Assembly: GCA_041484135.1 (NCBI GenBank)
Contig: JBGPHD010000017.1
Location: 1-29,863, forward strand
Origin: JACORV01 sp041484135
GTDB lineage: Bacteria > Gemmatimonadota > Gemmatimonadetes > Gemmatimonadales > JACORV01
Length of the DNA stretch: 29,863 nt
Reading direction: 5' to 3'
Shown here: in pieces, positions 6,825-15,752 of the stretch
How positions within the stretch are numbered: position 1 is the stretch's first letter
Layout: each line of letters starts with the position of its first letter
Made by a program: the position numbers and the translations under genes
Notes under the pieces: model-generated
What the model was told of the DNA's origin: nothing
What the model saw: the letters and a program-made list of their open reading frames with translations, nothing else
The model's database searches: none

Positions 6825-7766
6825 CTAGTTGCTGAACCGCGGTTCGAAGGGGCGGATCCAGTGTCCGTCCTCCTCGGCTTGGGATGTCCGCATCGCGATC
6901 GTGGCGCGCACCAGCATGTCGGCGGGCTCGATCGGCGCCTCGTGGTAGTTGGCCACCGCATCATACCCGGCGCGCATCTTGAACGGCGTCAGGTTCCCCT
7001 CGAGCGCACTGCCTTCGATGATCCGGGACAGCCGCTCGGCGAGCTTGACCGCCCCGTCGGCGTCGGTGCCCTGGGCGATCACCGCGAACTCGGTCGGGCC
7101 AAGGCGGCCGATGGCGTCGGACACGCGGCCCATCTCCCGCAGCGCCTTGGCGAGGCGCTCGGCGGCGGCGGCCACGGCCTGATCGGCGGCGACGGTGTCC
7201 ATGGCCGCAGCGTCGAGGTGCGGCGCGATGACCACGCAGGCGAACGGAGCCCCGTTGCGGAAGGCCTGGGATCCAAGCTCGCGCGCCCGGCGCGCGAGGC
7301 CCCGGATGTTGTACAGGCCGCTGGCCTCGTCGAGCAGGCTCTCTTCACGTGCCCGGTCGGCCTCGAACTTCGCCCTCATGTACGCGTCGAGGCGGAGCTG
7401 GAGCTCCTCGCCGTCGAGCGGCAACGTGAGGTAGTCCCAGGCGCCGGCGCGCATCGCTTCGAGCCGCTGCTGGCGCGTGGGGTGGCCGGGACTGGTGACG
7501 AGAATGGGCGTGCTCGCGCTGATGCGCGGGTCGTTGCGCAACGACCGGCAGACCTCGATGCCGTCGAGATCGGGCAGGTCGGCTTCCACGATGATGAGGT
7601 CGGGTTGCGCGCTGCTCGCGCGCTCCAACGCCTGCTTGCCGGTATACGCGCGGACGACCGCATACCCGTGCGGACCGAGGATGCTCTCGAGGGATCGCGT
7701 GTGCCACTCCTGACCGTTCGCGATCAGGACGAGTGGCGGATGAATGCGCGGTGTGCGCTCGGTCAT
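6825..7766 (-). CDS. Degenerate receiver-GGDEF protein (pseudo-response regulator)
   Basis: The predicted product has 313 residues from the ATG at 7766; the open frame above it is intergenic. Residues 10-130 have a receiver-domain pattern, but the acidic pair is A-N (16-17), the phospho-acceptor position is Glu (E61 in V-E-A-D-L-P) and the conserved Lys is Leu (L115 in Y-L-T-L-P). T91 is kept. Residues 145-300 resemble a GGDEF domain whose signature has become G-P-T-E-F (223-227). It should therefore neither accept phosphate normally nor make cyclic di-GMP; binding of protein or nucleotide is possible. It converges on the Wzc-like gene with a 12-base gap, so a role in exopolysaccharide control is plausible but inferred. 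Confidence 0.85.
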   Translation of the reverse strand: MTERTPRIHPPLVLIANGQEWHTRSLESILGPHGYAVVRAYTGKQALERASSAQPDLIIVEADLPDLDGIEVCRSLRNDPRISASTPILVTSPGHPTRQQRLEAMRAGAWDYLTLPLDGEELQLRLDAYMRAKFEADRAREESLLDEASGLYNIRGLARRARELGSQAFRNGAPFACVVIAPHLDAAAMDTVAADQAVAAAAERLAKALREMGRVSDAIGRLGPTEFAVIAQGTDADGAVKLAERLSRIIEGSALEGNLTPFKMRAGYDAVANYHEAPIEPADMLVRATIAMRTSQAEEDGHWIRPFEPRFSN

Positions 7767-7819
7767 CAGGGTACCCGTGGGGTAACGTGTTGCTGTTCGC
7801 TTCGCTCGGTTCGACGCGC

Positions 7820-7835
7820 AGCAAGGAGCATACGC
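7820..7835 (-). promoter_or_regulatory. Weak -24/-12-like element before the pseudo-response regulator
   Basis: On the minus strand the site reads GCGTATGCTCCTTGCT. The -12 half is perfect, but the -24 half has CG in place of GG. It agrees at 12 of 15 positions with the element before the sugar transferase (1202-1217). On its own this is weak; the resemblance between the two sites is why it is recorded. Confidence 0.25.
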
Positions 7836-7853
7836 GCAAGCGCCCTGCGCGTA
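7831..7853. promoter_or_regulatory. Perfect inverted repeat TACGCGCA-N7-TGCGCGTA
   Basis: The arms TACGCGCA (7831-7838) and TGCGCGTA (7846-7853) are exact complements around the 7-base spacer AGCGCCC. The site lies 65-87 bp upstream of the pseudo-response regulator and overlaps the -24 part of the weak element at 7820-7835. An operator or an RNA stem are both possible. Confidence 0.45.
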
Positions 7854-8179
7854 CAATACCTGAGCAGAACTCATGCGACCGGCGCTGGATAACCTAAGCC
7901 ATTGTCCGACAGCAGCTTGTCTCGTTTGCGAAAGGCCTTGCCGGGCCCGAATCGCTGCACGGGGACAACACGTTGGGTGGTTCTTGACGCGGCCGCGCAA
8001 CGCGCCGAGGGGGGTGCCGAGAGTGATCTTCGCCGAGTTAGACCTCTCTAAGTCATTGCCGAATCAGCGGGTGAGCGGATCGCTGGAAGCCGGGTCGGGA
8101 TCGCGGGCCTCAAACTTGAAAGCGGATTCGAGCCGTGCGGGCGACGGCTCACCAGCGCCCGGCCGAAAAGGACATGTGG

Positions 8180-8419
8180 ATGCTCTGCGGACTCTGTGGT
8201 GGACGACCGACGGACCTGCCCCATCGTACACGCCGGAGCTTCCGGAAGCAGTCGTGGGAGGTGGAGCGCCTGACGGGGCTCTTCTGCGAGCGGTGCGGCG
8301 GCGCGCTACCCACGGTGGACACCACCGAGCTGCTGCTCGCCAAGCTGACCCAGCTGGCCCGGTTCGGGCTGAACGCCAACGGCCGGGTCCTGCTCGAGAC
8401 GTTAGGCCGGGACGCGTAG
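8180..8419 (+). CDS. Small zinc-ribbon-like protein directly upstream of glmS
   Basis: The product has 79 residues from the ATG at 8180, chosen because AAAAGGA ends 7 bases before it; in-frame ATGs at 8174 and 8135 fit a ribosome site less well. Two C-x2-C pairs, C-G-L-C near residue 3 and C-E-R-C about 35 residues further on, would make a four-cysteine zinc knuckle. The C-terminal third is helical. I do not recognise the family. The stop is one base before the glmS GTG, so the two are almost certainly co-translated. A structural or regulatory zinc protein is the likeliest reading. The last codons include the rare TTA, within a GTTAGGC motif. Confidence 0.72.
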   Translation: MLCGLCGGRPTDLPHRTRRSFRKQSWEVERLTGLFCERCGGALPTVDTTELLLAKLTQLARFGLNANGRVLLETLGRDA

Positions 8420-8420
8420 C

Positions 8421-10248
<1,828 letters not shown>

Positions 10249-10280
10249 GCGCCGCATCCGCAGTCCGTTATTCTTCCAAC

Positions 10281-11063
10281 GTGTCCTTCCGTACCCTTCG
10301 TGCCGCGGTGATCGTGGCGTGCCTGTTGCCGTCTGCTGCCGCCCCGGGATCCGCCCAGGTCAGCGACTGGAACCCCGGCCGCCAGCAGGTGACGCGGGAG
10401 GTGCTTCAGGCCCAACTCGACACCCTTGAGCGAACGGTCTCCTCGTCGGCGTACGGGGAGAGGCTCCGCTCGCGCGCGCGAGTGCAAGCGGCGCTCATCC
10501 GTACCCGCCTCGCAGACGGCGACTTCCAGGTGGGCGACCGGGTGATGCTCGTGGTGGAAGGCGAGCCGCGGCTGACCGACACCTTCACGGTGGAGACGGG
10601 GCGCATCCTGCAGCTGCCGCAGATCGGGAGCATCCTCATGGCGGGAGTCCTCCGGTCGGAACTGACCGCCCATCTCACCCAGCAGCTCGGCCAGCAGATC
10701 CGCAACCCGGCGGTCCAGGCGCGTTCCCTGATCCGGATCTCGATCCTCGGTGAGGTGAACCGGCCCGGATACTACATCCTGCCGGTGGAGACGCTCATAG
10801 AGGATGCGCTGAGCAGGGCCGGGGGGCCGGCGCGGACGGCGAAGCTCCAGGAGATCCGCGTCGAGCGGGGGGACGTCAGGATCTGGGAGGGGGAGGCGCT
10901 GCAGCACGCCATCACCGAGGGCCGGACCTTCGACGCGCTCGGGCTCCATGCCGGCGATCGCATCGTGGTCCCAGCGGCGCGCCGCGGCGGTATCAGCATG
11001 GACCTGCTGCGCACCCTGCCGCTCCTCCTCACCGCCGTCCTCACGCTGACCCGGGTGCTCTGA
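10281..11063 (+). CDS. Wza-like polysaccharide export protein (short form)
   Basis: The product has 260 residues from a GTG start. A signal peptide (hydrophobic core about 7-20, likely cut after G-S-A-Q near 26) is followed by a helical linker, a polysaccharide-export domain (about 82-150, F-Q-V-G-D-R-V) and one SLBB domain (about 153-205, I-L-G-E-V-N-R-P-G-Y-Y). A C-terminal hydrophobic stretch (241-258) could be the outer-membrane helix. No lipobox Cys is visible, unlike Wza, and the protein is shorter than Wza (about 380 residues) with one SLBB domain instead of two. It probably forms the outer-membrane exit channel working with the Wzc-like protein at 4356. A TATTCT hexamer ends 7 bases before the GTG, so a leaderless start is possible, or it is read through from glmS. 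Confidence 0.88.
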   Translation: MSFRTLRAAVIVACLLPSAAAPGSAQVSDWNPGRQQVTREVLQAQLDTLERTVSSSAYGERLRSRARVQAALIRTRLADGDFQVGDRVMLVVEGEPRLTDTFTVETGRILQLPQIGSILMAGVLRSELTAHLTQQLGQQIRNPAVQARSLIRISILGEVNRPGYYILPVETLIEDALSRAGGPARTAKLQEIRVERGDVRIWEGEALQHAITEGRTFDALGLHAGDRIVVPAARRGGISMDLLRTLPLLLTAVLTLTRVL

Positions 11064-11097
11064 CCGCTCCGGGCCGAGCCGCCGCCTAGTTTCAAGC

Positions 11098-11137
11098 CGC
11101 CGTTCCCAGCCCGGGAACGGCGCGTTCCGTTCGCGCC
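11098..11137 (+). terminator. Two overlapping hairpins between the export gene and the RidA gene
   Basis: CGCCGTTCCC (11098-11107) pairs with GGGAACGGCG (11113-11122) across a 5-base loop. GGCGCG (11119-11124) pairs with CGCGCC (11132-11137) across 7 bases. The stems share 11119-11122, so only one can form at a time. There is no U-tract. The first stem may end transcription of the export gene, or the pair may act as a switch in the leader of the next gene, whose start is at 11158. Confidence 0.45.
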
Positions 11138-11157
11138 ACCCCTGCAACGGAGGCATC

Positions 11158-11601
11158 ATGCGTGTCACCATCCTCGCACTCGGCGTACTCGCCGGCGTGG
11201 CCGCCGGCCTGCCCGCGCAGGAGCGGCAGGTCATCCACGGCCCCGGCGCGGTTCAGGGCTTGCCGTTCTCCCCCGCGGTGCGGGTCGGCAACCTGATCTT
11301 CCTGTCGGGCCAGATCGGCAACGTGCCGGGGACCCGGCAGCTGGTGCCGGGCGGGATCGCGGGCGAGACCCGGCAGGCAATGGAGAACCTGCGCGCCGTG
11401 CTCGCCACCGCCGGCAGTTCGCTCGAGCGCGCGGTCAAGTGCACGGTCTTCCTCGCCGACATCGCCGACTACGCGGCGATGAACGAAGTGTACGCCTCGT
11501 TCTTCCCGACCGACCCGCCGGCCCGCTCGACGGTCGCGGGGAGCGGTCTCGCGCTCGGGGCGCGGGTCGAGGTGGAGTGCATCGCCGTGGCCGGCCCCTG
11601 A
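11158..11601 (+). CDS. Exported RidA/YjgF-family imine deaminase-like protein
   Basis: The product has 147 residues, with GGAGG 4 bases before the ATG. A short hydrophobic leader (about 3-20, ending A-G-L-P-A-Q) looks like a signal peptide. The rest is a RidA fold with L-S-G-Q-I-G, the substrate-binding Arg in P-A-R-S-T-V (R123) and the Glu in V-E-V-E-C-I-A (E140). RidA proteins hydrolyse reactive enamines and imines made by amino-acid enzymes, normally in the cytosol; an exported member is less usual. The stop overlaps by one base the ATG of a flavin amine oxidase, whose product is an imine, so a shared pathway is an attractive inference if the two meet in one compartment. Confidence 0.85.
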   Translation: MRVTILALGVLAGVAAGLPAQERQVIHGPGAVQGLPFSPAVRVGNLIFLSGQIGNVPGTRQLVPGGIAGETRQAMENLRAVLATAGSSLERAVKCTVFLADIADYAAMNEVYASFFPTDPPARSTVAGSGLALGARVEVECIAVAGP

Positions 11602-12728
11602 TGGCGTTCGACGTCATCGTCGCCGGGCTGGGCGTGATGGGCAGCGCGACGGCGTGGCAACTGGCGCGACGCGGGCGCGCCGTCCTGGGCCTCGACCGGT
11701 TCCGGCCCCCGCACGCGCGCGGCTCCTCGCACGGCGGGTCGCGGATCATCCGCGAGATGGCGTTCGAGCATCCGCGCTACGTGCCCATCGCCCAGCACGC
11801 CCACCTGCTCTGGGATGCCCTCGCGGCGGAGACGGGACGGCGCGACCTTCTGATCCCCACCGGCGCGCTCTACATCGGCGCCCCCGATTCCGGTATCGTC
11901 GGTGGCTCGCGGACGAGCGCCGTGGCGCACGGCATCCCGTACACCGAGCTGCCGGCCGCCGATGTCAACCGGCGATGGCCGGCGTTCCAGCCCGATCCCG
12001 GCATGGTCGGCCTGCTCGAAGCGCGCGCCGGCGTGTTGCGGCCGGAAGCCTGCGTGGAGGCGATGATCGCCGCCGCCGGGAAGCACGCGGGGGTCGAGCT
12101 TCGGTTCGACGAGCCGATGCTGGCGTGGGGCAGCGAGTCCGACGGGTCGGTGTGGGTGCGGACGCCCTCGGCGACGTATCGTGCCGCGGCGCTCGTGTTG
12201 ACGACCGGGCCGTGGATGGCCGAGCCCCTCCAGGAGATCGGCGTCACGGTGACGATCGAGCGCGTGGTCCAGCACTACTTCGCGCCGCGCGACGCGTACC
12301 CGCTGGATCCCGCGCGGTGCCCCGTCTACCTGTTCGAGGATGCCGACGGTGTGGTGTTCTACGGGTTCCCGCTGCTGGGCGGCGCGCTCAAGGCCGCGGT
12401 GCACCACCGCGGCGCGGCCACCACGGCCGACACGGTGCGGCGCGAGGTGGGGGCGGATGAGGTCGCGCTGACCCGGGGCTACCTCGAGCGCTGGCTCCCG
12501 GCGGCCGCCGGGCGGCACCTCGACTCGGCGGTATGCCTGTACACCAACACGGCCGACGGACAGTTCCTCATCGACCGCGACCCGCGGCACGCGCAGGTGC
12601 TGCTCGCCAGCCCGTGCTCGGGGATCGGGTTCAAGTTCGCGCCCGCGATCGGCGAGATCCTGGCCGACCTCGCCACCGGGGCGGCGCCGCGGTTCGATCT
12701 CACGCCGTTCCGCGCCCGGAGGTCCTGA
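11601..12728 (+). CDS. FAD-dependent amine oxidase (sarcosine / N-methyltryptophan oxidase family)
   Basis: The product has 375 residues; the ATG shares its A with the RidA stop (TGATG). The N-terminal Rossmann motif G-L-G-V-M-G-S-A is followed by the family motif S-S-H-G-G-S-R-I-I-R. Cys312 in C-L-Y-T-N-T lies where the Cys that binds FAD covalently sits in monomeric sarcosine oxidase and SolA. The C-terminal flavin motif is C-S-G-I-G-F-K, with Ile where family members often have His. These enzymes oxidise N-methyl or other secondary amino acids to an imine and H2O2. No signal peptide is visible. The substrate cannot be assigned. Confidence 0.9.
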   Translation: MAFDVIVAGLGVMGSATAWQLARRGRAVLGLDRFRPPHARGSSHGGSRIIREMAFEHPRYVPIAQHAHLLWDALAAETGRRDLLIPTGALYIGAPDSGIVGGSRTSAVAHGIPYTELPAADVNRRWPAFQPDPGMVGLLEARAGVLRPEACVEAMIAAAGKHAGVELRFDEPMLAWGSESDGSVWVRTPSATYRAAALVLTTGPWMAEPLQEIGVTVTIERVVQHYFAPRDAYPLDPARCPVYLFEDADGVVFYGFPLLGGALKAAVHHRGAATTADTVRREVGADEVALTRGYLERWLPAAAGRHLDSAVCLYTNTADGQFLIDRDPRHAQVLLASPCSGIGFKFAPAIGEILADLATGAAPRFDLTPFRARRS

Positions 12729-12791
12729 AGGCCTTCGCGCGGGCGCCCCGGTGGCGCGCCGCTCCCCGCTCACCGCATCTTCCTCCCAGCA

Positions 12792-15044
12792 ATGCCCGAT
12801 ACCACCCACGCGCGGCTGAAGGCCGCGCTCGCGGCGCGCTACCGGCTCGGTCGCGAGCTCGGTTCCGGCGGCATGGCCACCGTCTATCTGGCGGACGACC
12901 TCAAGCACGGGCGCCAGGTCGCCATCAAGGTCCTCCGGCCCGACCTGGCAGCTTCGTTAGGCGCCGAGCGGTTCCTGCGCGAGATCGGCATCGCGGCGCA
13001 GCTGTCCCATCCGCACCTGGTGCCGCTCATCGATTCGGGCGAGGCGGACGGCCTGCTCTACTACGTGGCGCCCCACGTGACGGGCGGATCGCTGCGCGAC
13101 CGGCTGGCGCGCGAGGGGCGGCTGCCGCTCAAGGACGCGCTCCGCATCGCGCGGGAGGTCGGCGCGGCGCTGGACTACGCGCACCGCGCCGGTTTCGTGC
13201 ACCGGGACGTCAAACCCGAGAACATCCTCTTCGCCGACGGGCTGGCGGTCCTGGCGGACTTCGGGATCGCGCGCGCGTGCGCCGGTCCCGGGTCCGCGGG
13301 CGGGGGCGGGGGCGTGACGGAGGCGGGGATCGCCGTGGGGACCCCCGAGTACATGAGCCCGGAGCAGGCCGCCGGGGAGCAGGACCTCGCGGGCCCGAGC
13401 GATCTCTACAGCCTGGCGTGCGTCGTCTACGAGATGCTCACCGGCCAGCCGCCGATCCGCGGCGACAATCCGCGGGTCACCATGGCGCGGCAGGTGACGG
13501 CGACCCCGACGGCGGTCCGGGCGGCGCGGCCCGAGGTCCCGGCCACGCTGGAGCGCGCCATCGGGAAGGCGCTCGCGAAGGACCCGGCGTCGCGCTTCGC
13601 GACCGTAGCGGAGTTCACCGCCGCGCTCGAGGCGCCGGCGCCCCCGGGCGGCCTCACGCGCTCCATGACGGTGCGCAGCGTCGCGGTGCTCCCGTTCGTC
13701 AACGCGAGCCCCGATCCGGAGAACGAGTACCTGAGCGACGGGATCACCGACGAGCTGATCGACGCGCTCGCCAAGGTGGAGGGGCTCCGGGTCGCGTCGC
13801 GCACGTCGGTGTTCGCGCTCAAGGGGAAGCCCCAGGACGTGCGCGCTATTGGTGCGCTGCTCGGCGCCTCCGAGGTCCTCGAGGGCACCGTCCGCAAGGC
13901 GGGCGACCGGCTGCGGATCACGGCCCAGCTCGCCTCCACCGAGGATGGCCGCCTGCTCTGGTCGCAGCGGTTCGATCGCACGCTTGACGACGTGTTCGCC
14001 ATCCAGGACGAGCTGGCGCGCACCATCGTGGACACGCTCCGCTCCACCTCGTTCGCGGACCTCTCGGCGCCGGCGCCCCGGCGGGGCACCGAGAACGTCA
14101 AGGCGTACGGCCTCTATCTCCAGGGGCGCTTCGCATGGAACAAGCGGAACCAGGAAGGCGTCGCCGAGGGGATCCGCTTTTTCGAGCAGGCGATCGCGGA
14201 GGACCCCGGGTACGCGCTGGCGTACACGGGCCTCGCCGACTCCTACGCGCTCCACGTGGACTACCGCAGCGTTCCCGTGGCGGAGGGGTTCGAGCGCGCC
14301 AAGCAGTACGCGCGGCAGGCGCTCGCGCTGGACGAGACGCTGGCCGAGGCGCACGCGTCGCTCGCGTGGAGCCTGTTCATCCACGACTGGGACTGGGACG
14401 GGGCGGGCCGCGCATTCGCCCGGGCCATCGAGCTGGACGCGCGGTATGCCACTGCGCACCAGTGGTACGCGTTCCTGCTCATGACCCGGGGCAAGACCCA
14501 GGAGGCGTTGGTCGAGGGACACACCGCGCTGGAGCTGGACCCGGCCTCGGTGTCGGTGCGGCGCGGGCTGGGGTGGCTGTACTACTATGCGCGCCGCTAC
14601 GACCAGGCGCGCTATCACTTCACGCGCGCCATCGCGATGAACCCGACGGCGGATGAGACGTACCGCGTGCTGGCCCTGACCCACGCCGAGCTCGGGCAGC
14701 TCGAGGAGGCGGAGCGGATCCTCCGCGACGCCGTTGCGCTGCCGTCGGCGGGCGCCTACACGGCGGCACACCTGGGTCACATCCTGGCGCGCGCCGGCAA
14801 GCGCGCGGAAGCCGAGACGTTGCTCGGTGAACTGGAGGCGCGGAGCAAGCGCGAGTACGTCTCGCCGGTGGCGTTCGCCCTGCTACACATCGGCTTGGGG
14901 AACCCGGCCAGGGCCCTCGACTTCGCCGAGGCGGCGCTCGAGGAGCGCCGGGGCTGGATGGCCTATCTCCGAGTGCACCCCGTCGTGGATCCGCTTCGCG
15001 GCGAGCCCCGCTTCGAGGCTCTGCTCCAGCGGATGCGCTTGTAG
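12792..15044 (+). CDS. Serine/threonine protein kinase with TolB-like and TPR regions
   Basis: This 750-residue protein has an N-terminal PknB-type kinase domain (about 15-275): G-S-G-G-M-A-T-V-Y, catalytic Lys46 in V-A-I-K-V-L, H-R-D (137-139) in H-R-D-V-K-P-E-N, D-F-G (156-158) and G-T-P-E-Y-M-S-P-E. From about 295 to 420 comes a TolB-N/adenylate-cyclase-associated type segment (S-V-A-V-L-P-F-V-N and Y-L-S-D-G-I-T-D-E-L). The rest is a chain of TPR repeats. Related kinases commonly have a membrane helix between the kinase and the following part; I see none, so this one may be wholly cytosolic. Targets are unknown. It stands alone between the oxidase and the nfu operon. Confidence 0.93.
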   Translation: MPDTTHARLKAALAARYRLGRELGSGGMATVYLADDLKHGRQVAIKVLRPDLAASLGAERFLREIGIAAQLSHPHLVPLIDSGEADGLLYYVAPHVTGGSLRDRLAREGRLPLKDALRIAREVGAALDYAHRAGFVHRDVKPENILFADGLAVLADFGIARACAGPGSAGGGGGVTEAGIAVGTPEYMSPEQAAGEQDLAGPSDLYSLACVVYEMLTGQPPIRGDNPRVTMARQVTATPTAVRAARPEVPATLERAIGKALAKDPASRFATVAEFTAALEAPAPPGGLTRSMTVRSVAVLPFVNASPDPENEYLSDGITDELIDALAKVEGLRVASRTSVFALKGKPQDVRAIGALLGASEVLEGTVRKAGDRLRITAQLASTEDGRLLWSQRFDRTLDDVFAIQDELARTIVDTLRSTSFADLSAPAPRRGTENVKAYGLYLQGRFAWNKRNQEGVAEGIRFFEQAIAEDPGYALAYTGLADSYALHVDYRSVPVAEGFERAKQYARQALALDETLAEAHASLAWSLFIHDWDWDGAGRAFARAIELDARYATAHQWYAFLLMTRGKTQEALVEGHTALELDPASVSVRRGLGWLYYYARRYDQARYHFTRAIAMNPTADETYRVLALTHAELGQLEEAERILRDAVALPSAGAYTAAHLGHILARAGKRAEAETLLGELEARSKREYVSPVAFALLHIGLGNPARALDFAEAALEERRGWMAYLRVHPVVDPLRGEPRFEALLQRMRL

Positions 15045-15095
15045 CCGCCCGGGGTGCCGCGGCGCTGGTGAGCCAGGCACGCACGTCCGGTCGGA

Positions 15096-15124
15096 TTGAC
15101 CCCCGTCACCCAAGTCTCGATACT
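15096..15124 (+). promoter_or_regulatory. Promoter of the nfu operon, placed for a leaderless transcript
   Basis: TTGACC (15096-15101) and GATACT (15119-15124) are separated by 17 bases. The ATG of the Nfu gene begins 7 bases after the -10 box, where transcription should start, and no ribosome-binding sequence is visible. This fits initiation on a leaderless mRNA. Confidence 0.62.
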
Positions 15125-15130
15125 TCCGGC

Positions 15131-15727
15131 ATGGACGACGTTCGCATCACCGCCGACCCCGTGGACGAGCAGCGCTGCAAGTTCACGGTCAACCGCCCCC
15201 TCTTTCCCTCCGGGGTGCGGCGCTTCAGCTCACCGGAGGATGCGAAGGGCTCGCCGCTCGCGGAACACCTGTTCCGCATCGCCGGCGTGACCGAGCTGAT
15301 CGTCTCCGGCGGCGCGGTCACCGTGGTGAAGAGCGACCGGACGCCGTGGCAGGTGGCGGGGAAGGCGGTCGGCGCCGGCATCCGCGCGGCGCTCGCCGAG
15401 GGCGGAGATCCGGTCGAGGCGAAGACCGATCCGGCGGGCTCGGGGGGCGACGAAGCCTTGTACGCGCGCGTCGCCGACCTCTTCCAGCGGCGCGTGAACC
15501 CCATGGTGGCCGGGCACGGTGGGCGCGTGGACCTCATCGACGTGCAGGATGCGACGGTGCTGCTCCGCCTCGCGGGCGGATGCCAGGGATGCGGCATGGC
15601 CGACGTCACGCTGCGCCAGGGCATCGAGCAGGTCCTGCGGGAAGCCGTTCCCGAGGTGCGTGGCATCGTGGACGTCACCGACCACTCCTCGGGTGAGAAC
15701 CCGTACTTCGCGTCGGCCAAGAAGTAG
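15131..15727 (+). CDS. Nfu-type iron-sulfur cluster carrier
   Basis: The product has 198 residues from the ATG at 15131, which fits the promoter just upstream; the GTG at 15068 lies before that promoter. The N-terminal half (about 1-90) is an Nfu_N domain, and the C-terminal half a NifU-like domain with C-Q-G-C (Cys151, Cys154) in G-G-C-Q-G-C-G. This layout is that of mitochondrial NFU1 rather than E. coli NfuA, whose N-terminal domain is of the A-type-carrier fold. It should bind a 4Fe-4S cluster as a dimer and pass it to client enzymes. It is the first gene of a probable operon with the ATP-grasp ligase, M28 peptidase and rsgA. Confidence 0.9.
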   Translation: MDDVRITADPVDEQRCKFTVNRPLFPSGVRRFSSPEDAKGSPLAEHLFRIAGVTELIVSGGAVTVVKSDRTPWQVAGKAVGAGIRAALAEGGDPVEAKTDPAGSGGDEALYARVADLFQRRVNPMVAGHGGRVDLIDVQDATVLLRLAGGCQGCGMADVTLRQGIEQVLREAVPEVRGIVDVTDHSSGENPYFASAKK

Positions 15728-15752
15728 GCCGGCGGCAGCGCCCCGGTCTCCC

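Larger units (their letters stand above)
7767..8179. other. Divergent intergenic region, about 410 bp
   Basis: No credible gene lies here. It separates the pseudo-response regulator (minus) from the zinc-ribbon/glmS pair (plus). It contains a strong 16-base inverted repeat (7831-7853), a -24/-12-like element on the minus strand (7820-7835), TGTC-C-GACA at 7903-7911 (half-sites like those at 4139-4163) and TTAGA-CCTC-TCTAA at 8038-8051. I could not identify a convincing glmS promoter. Confidence 0.6.

Noticed and set aside
7767..8000. N-terminal extension of the pseudo-response regulator
   Set aside because: Receiver domains begin a few residues after the ATG at 7766; the extension is intergenic, with inverted repeats.
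7984..8012. TTGACG as a -35 box for the zinc-ribbon/glmS unit
   Set aside because: No acceptable -10 hexamer lies 15-19 bases downstream; the stretch there is almost pure G and C.
12957..14780. Open minus-strand frame of 607 codons opposite the protein kinase
   Set aside because: It lies antisense to an intact kinase-TPR protein, and the predicted protein has no recognisable fold.
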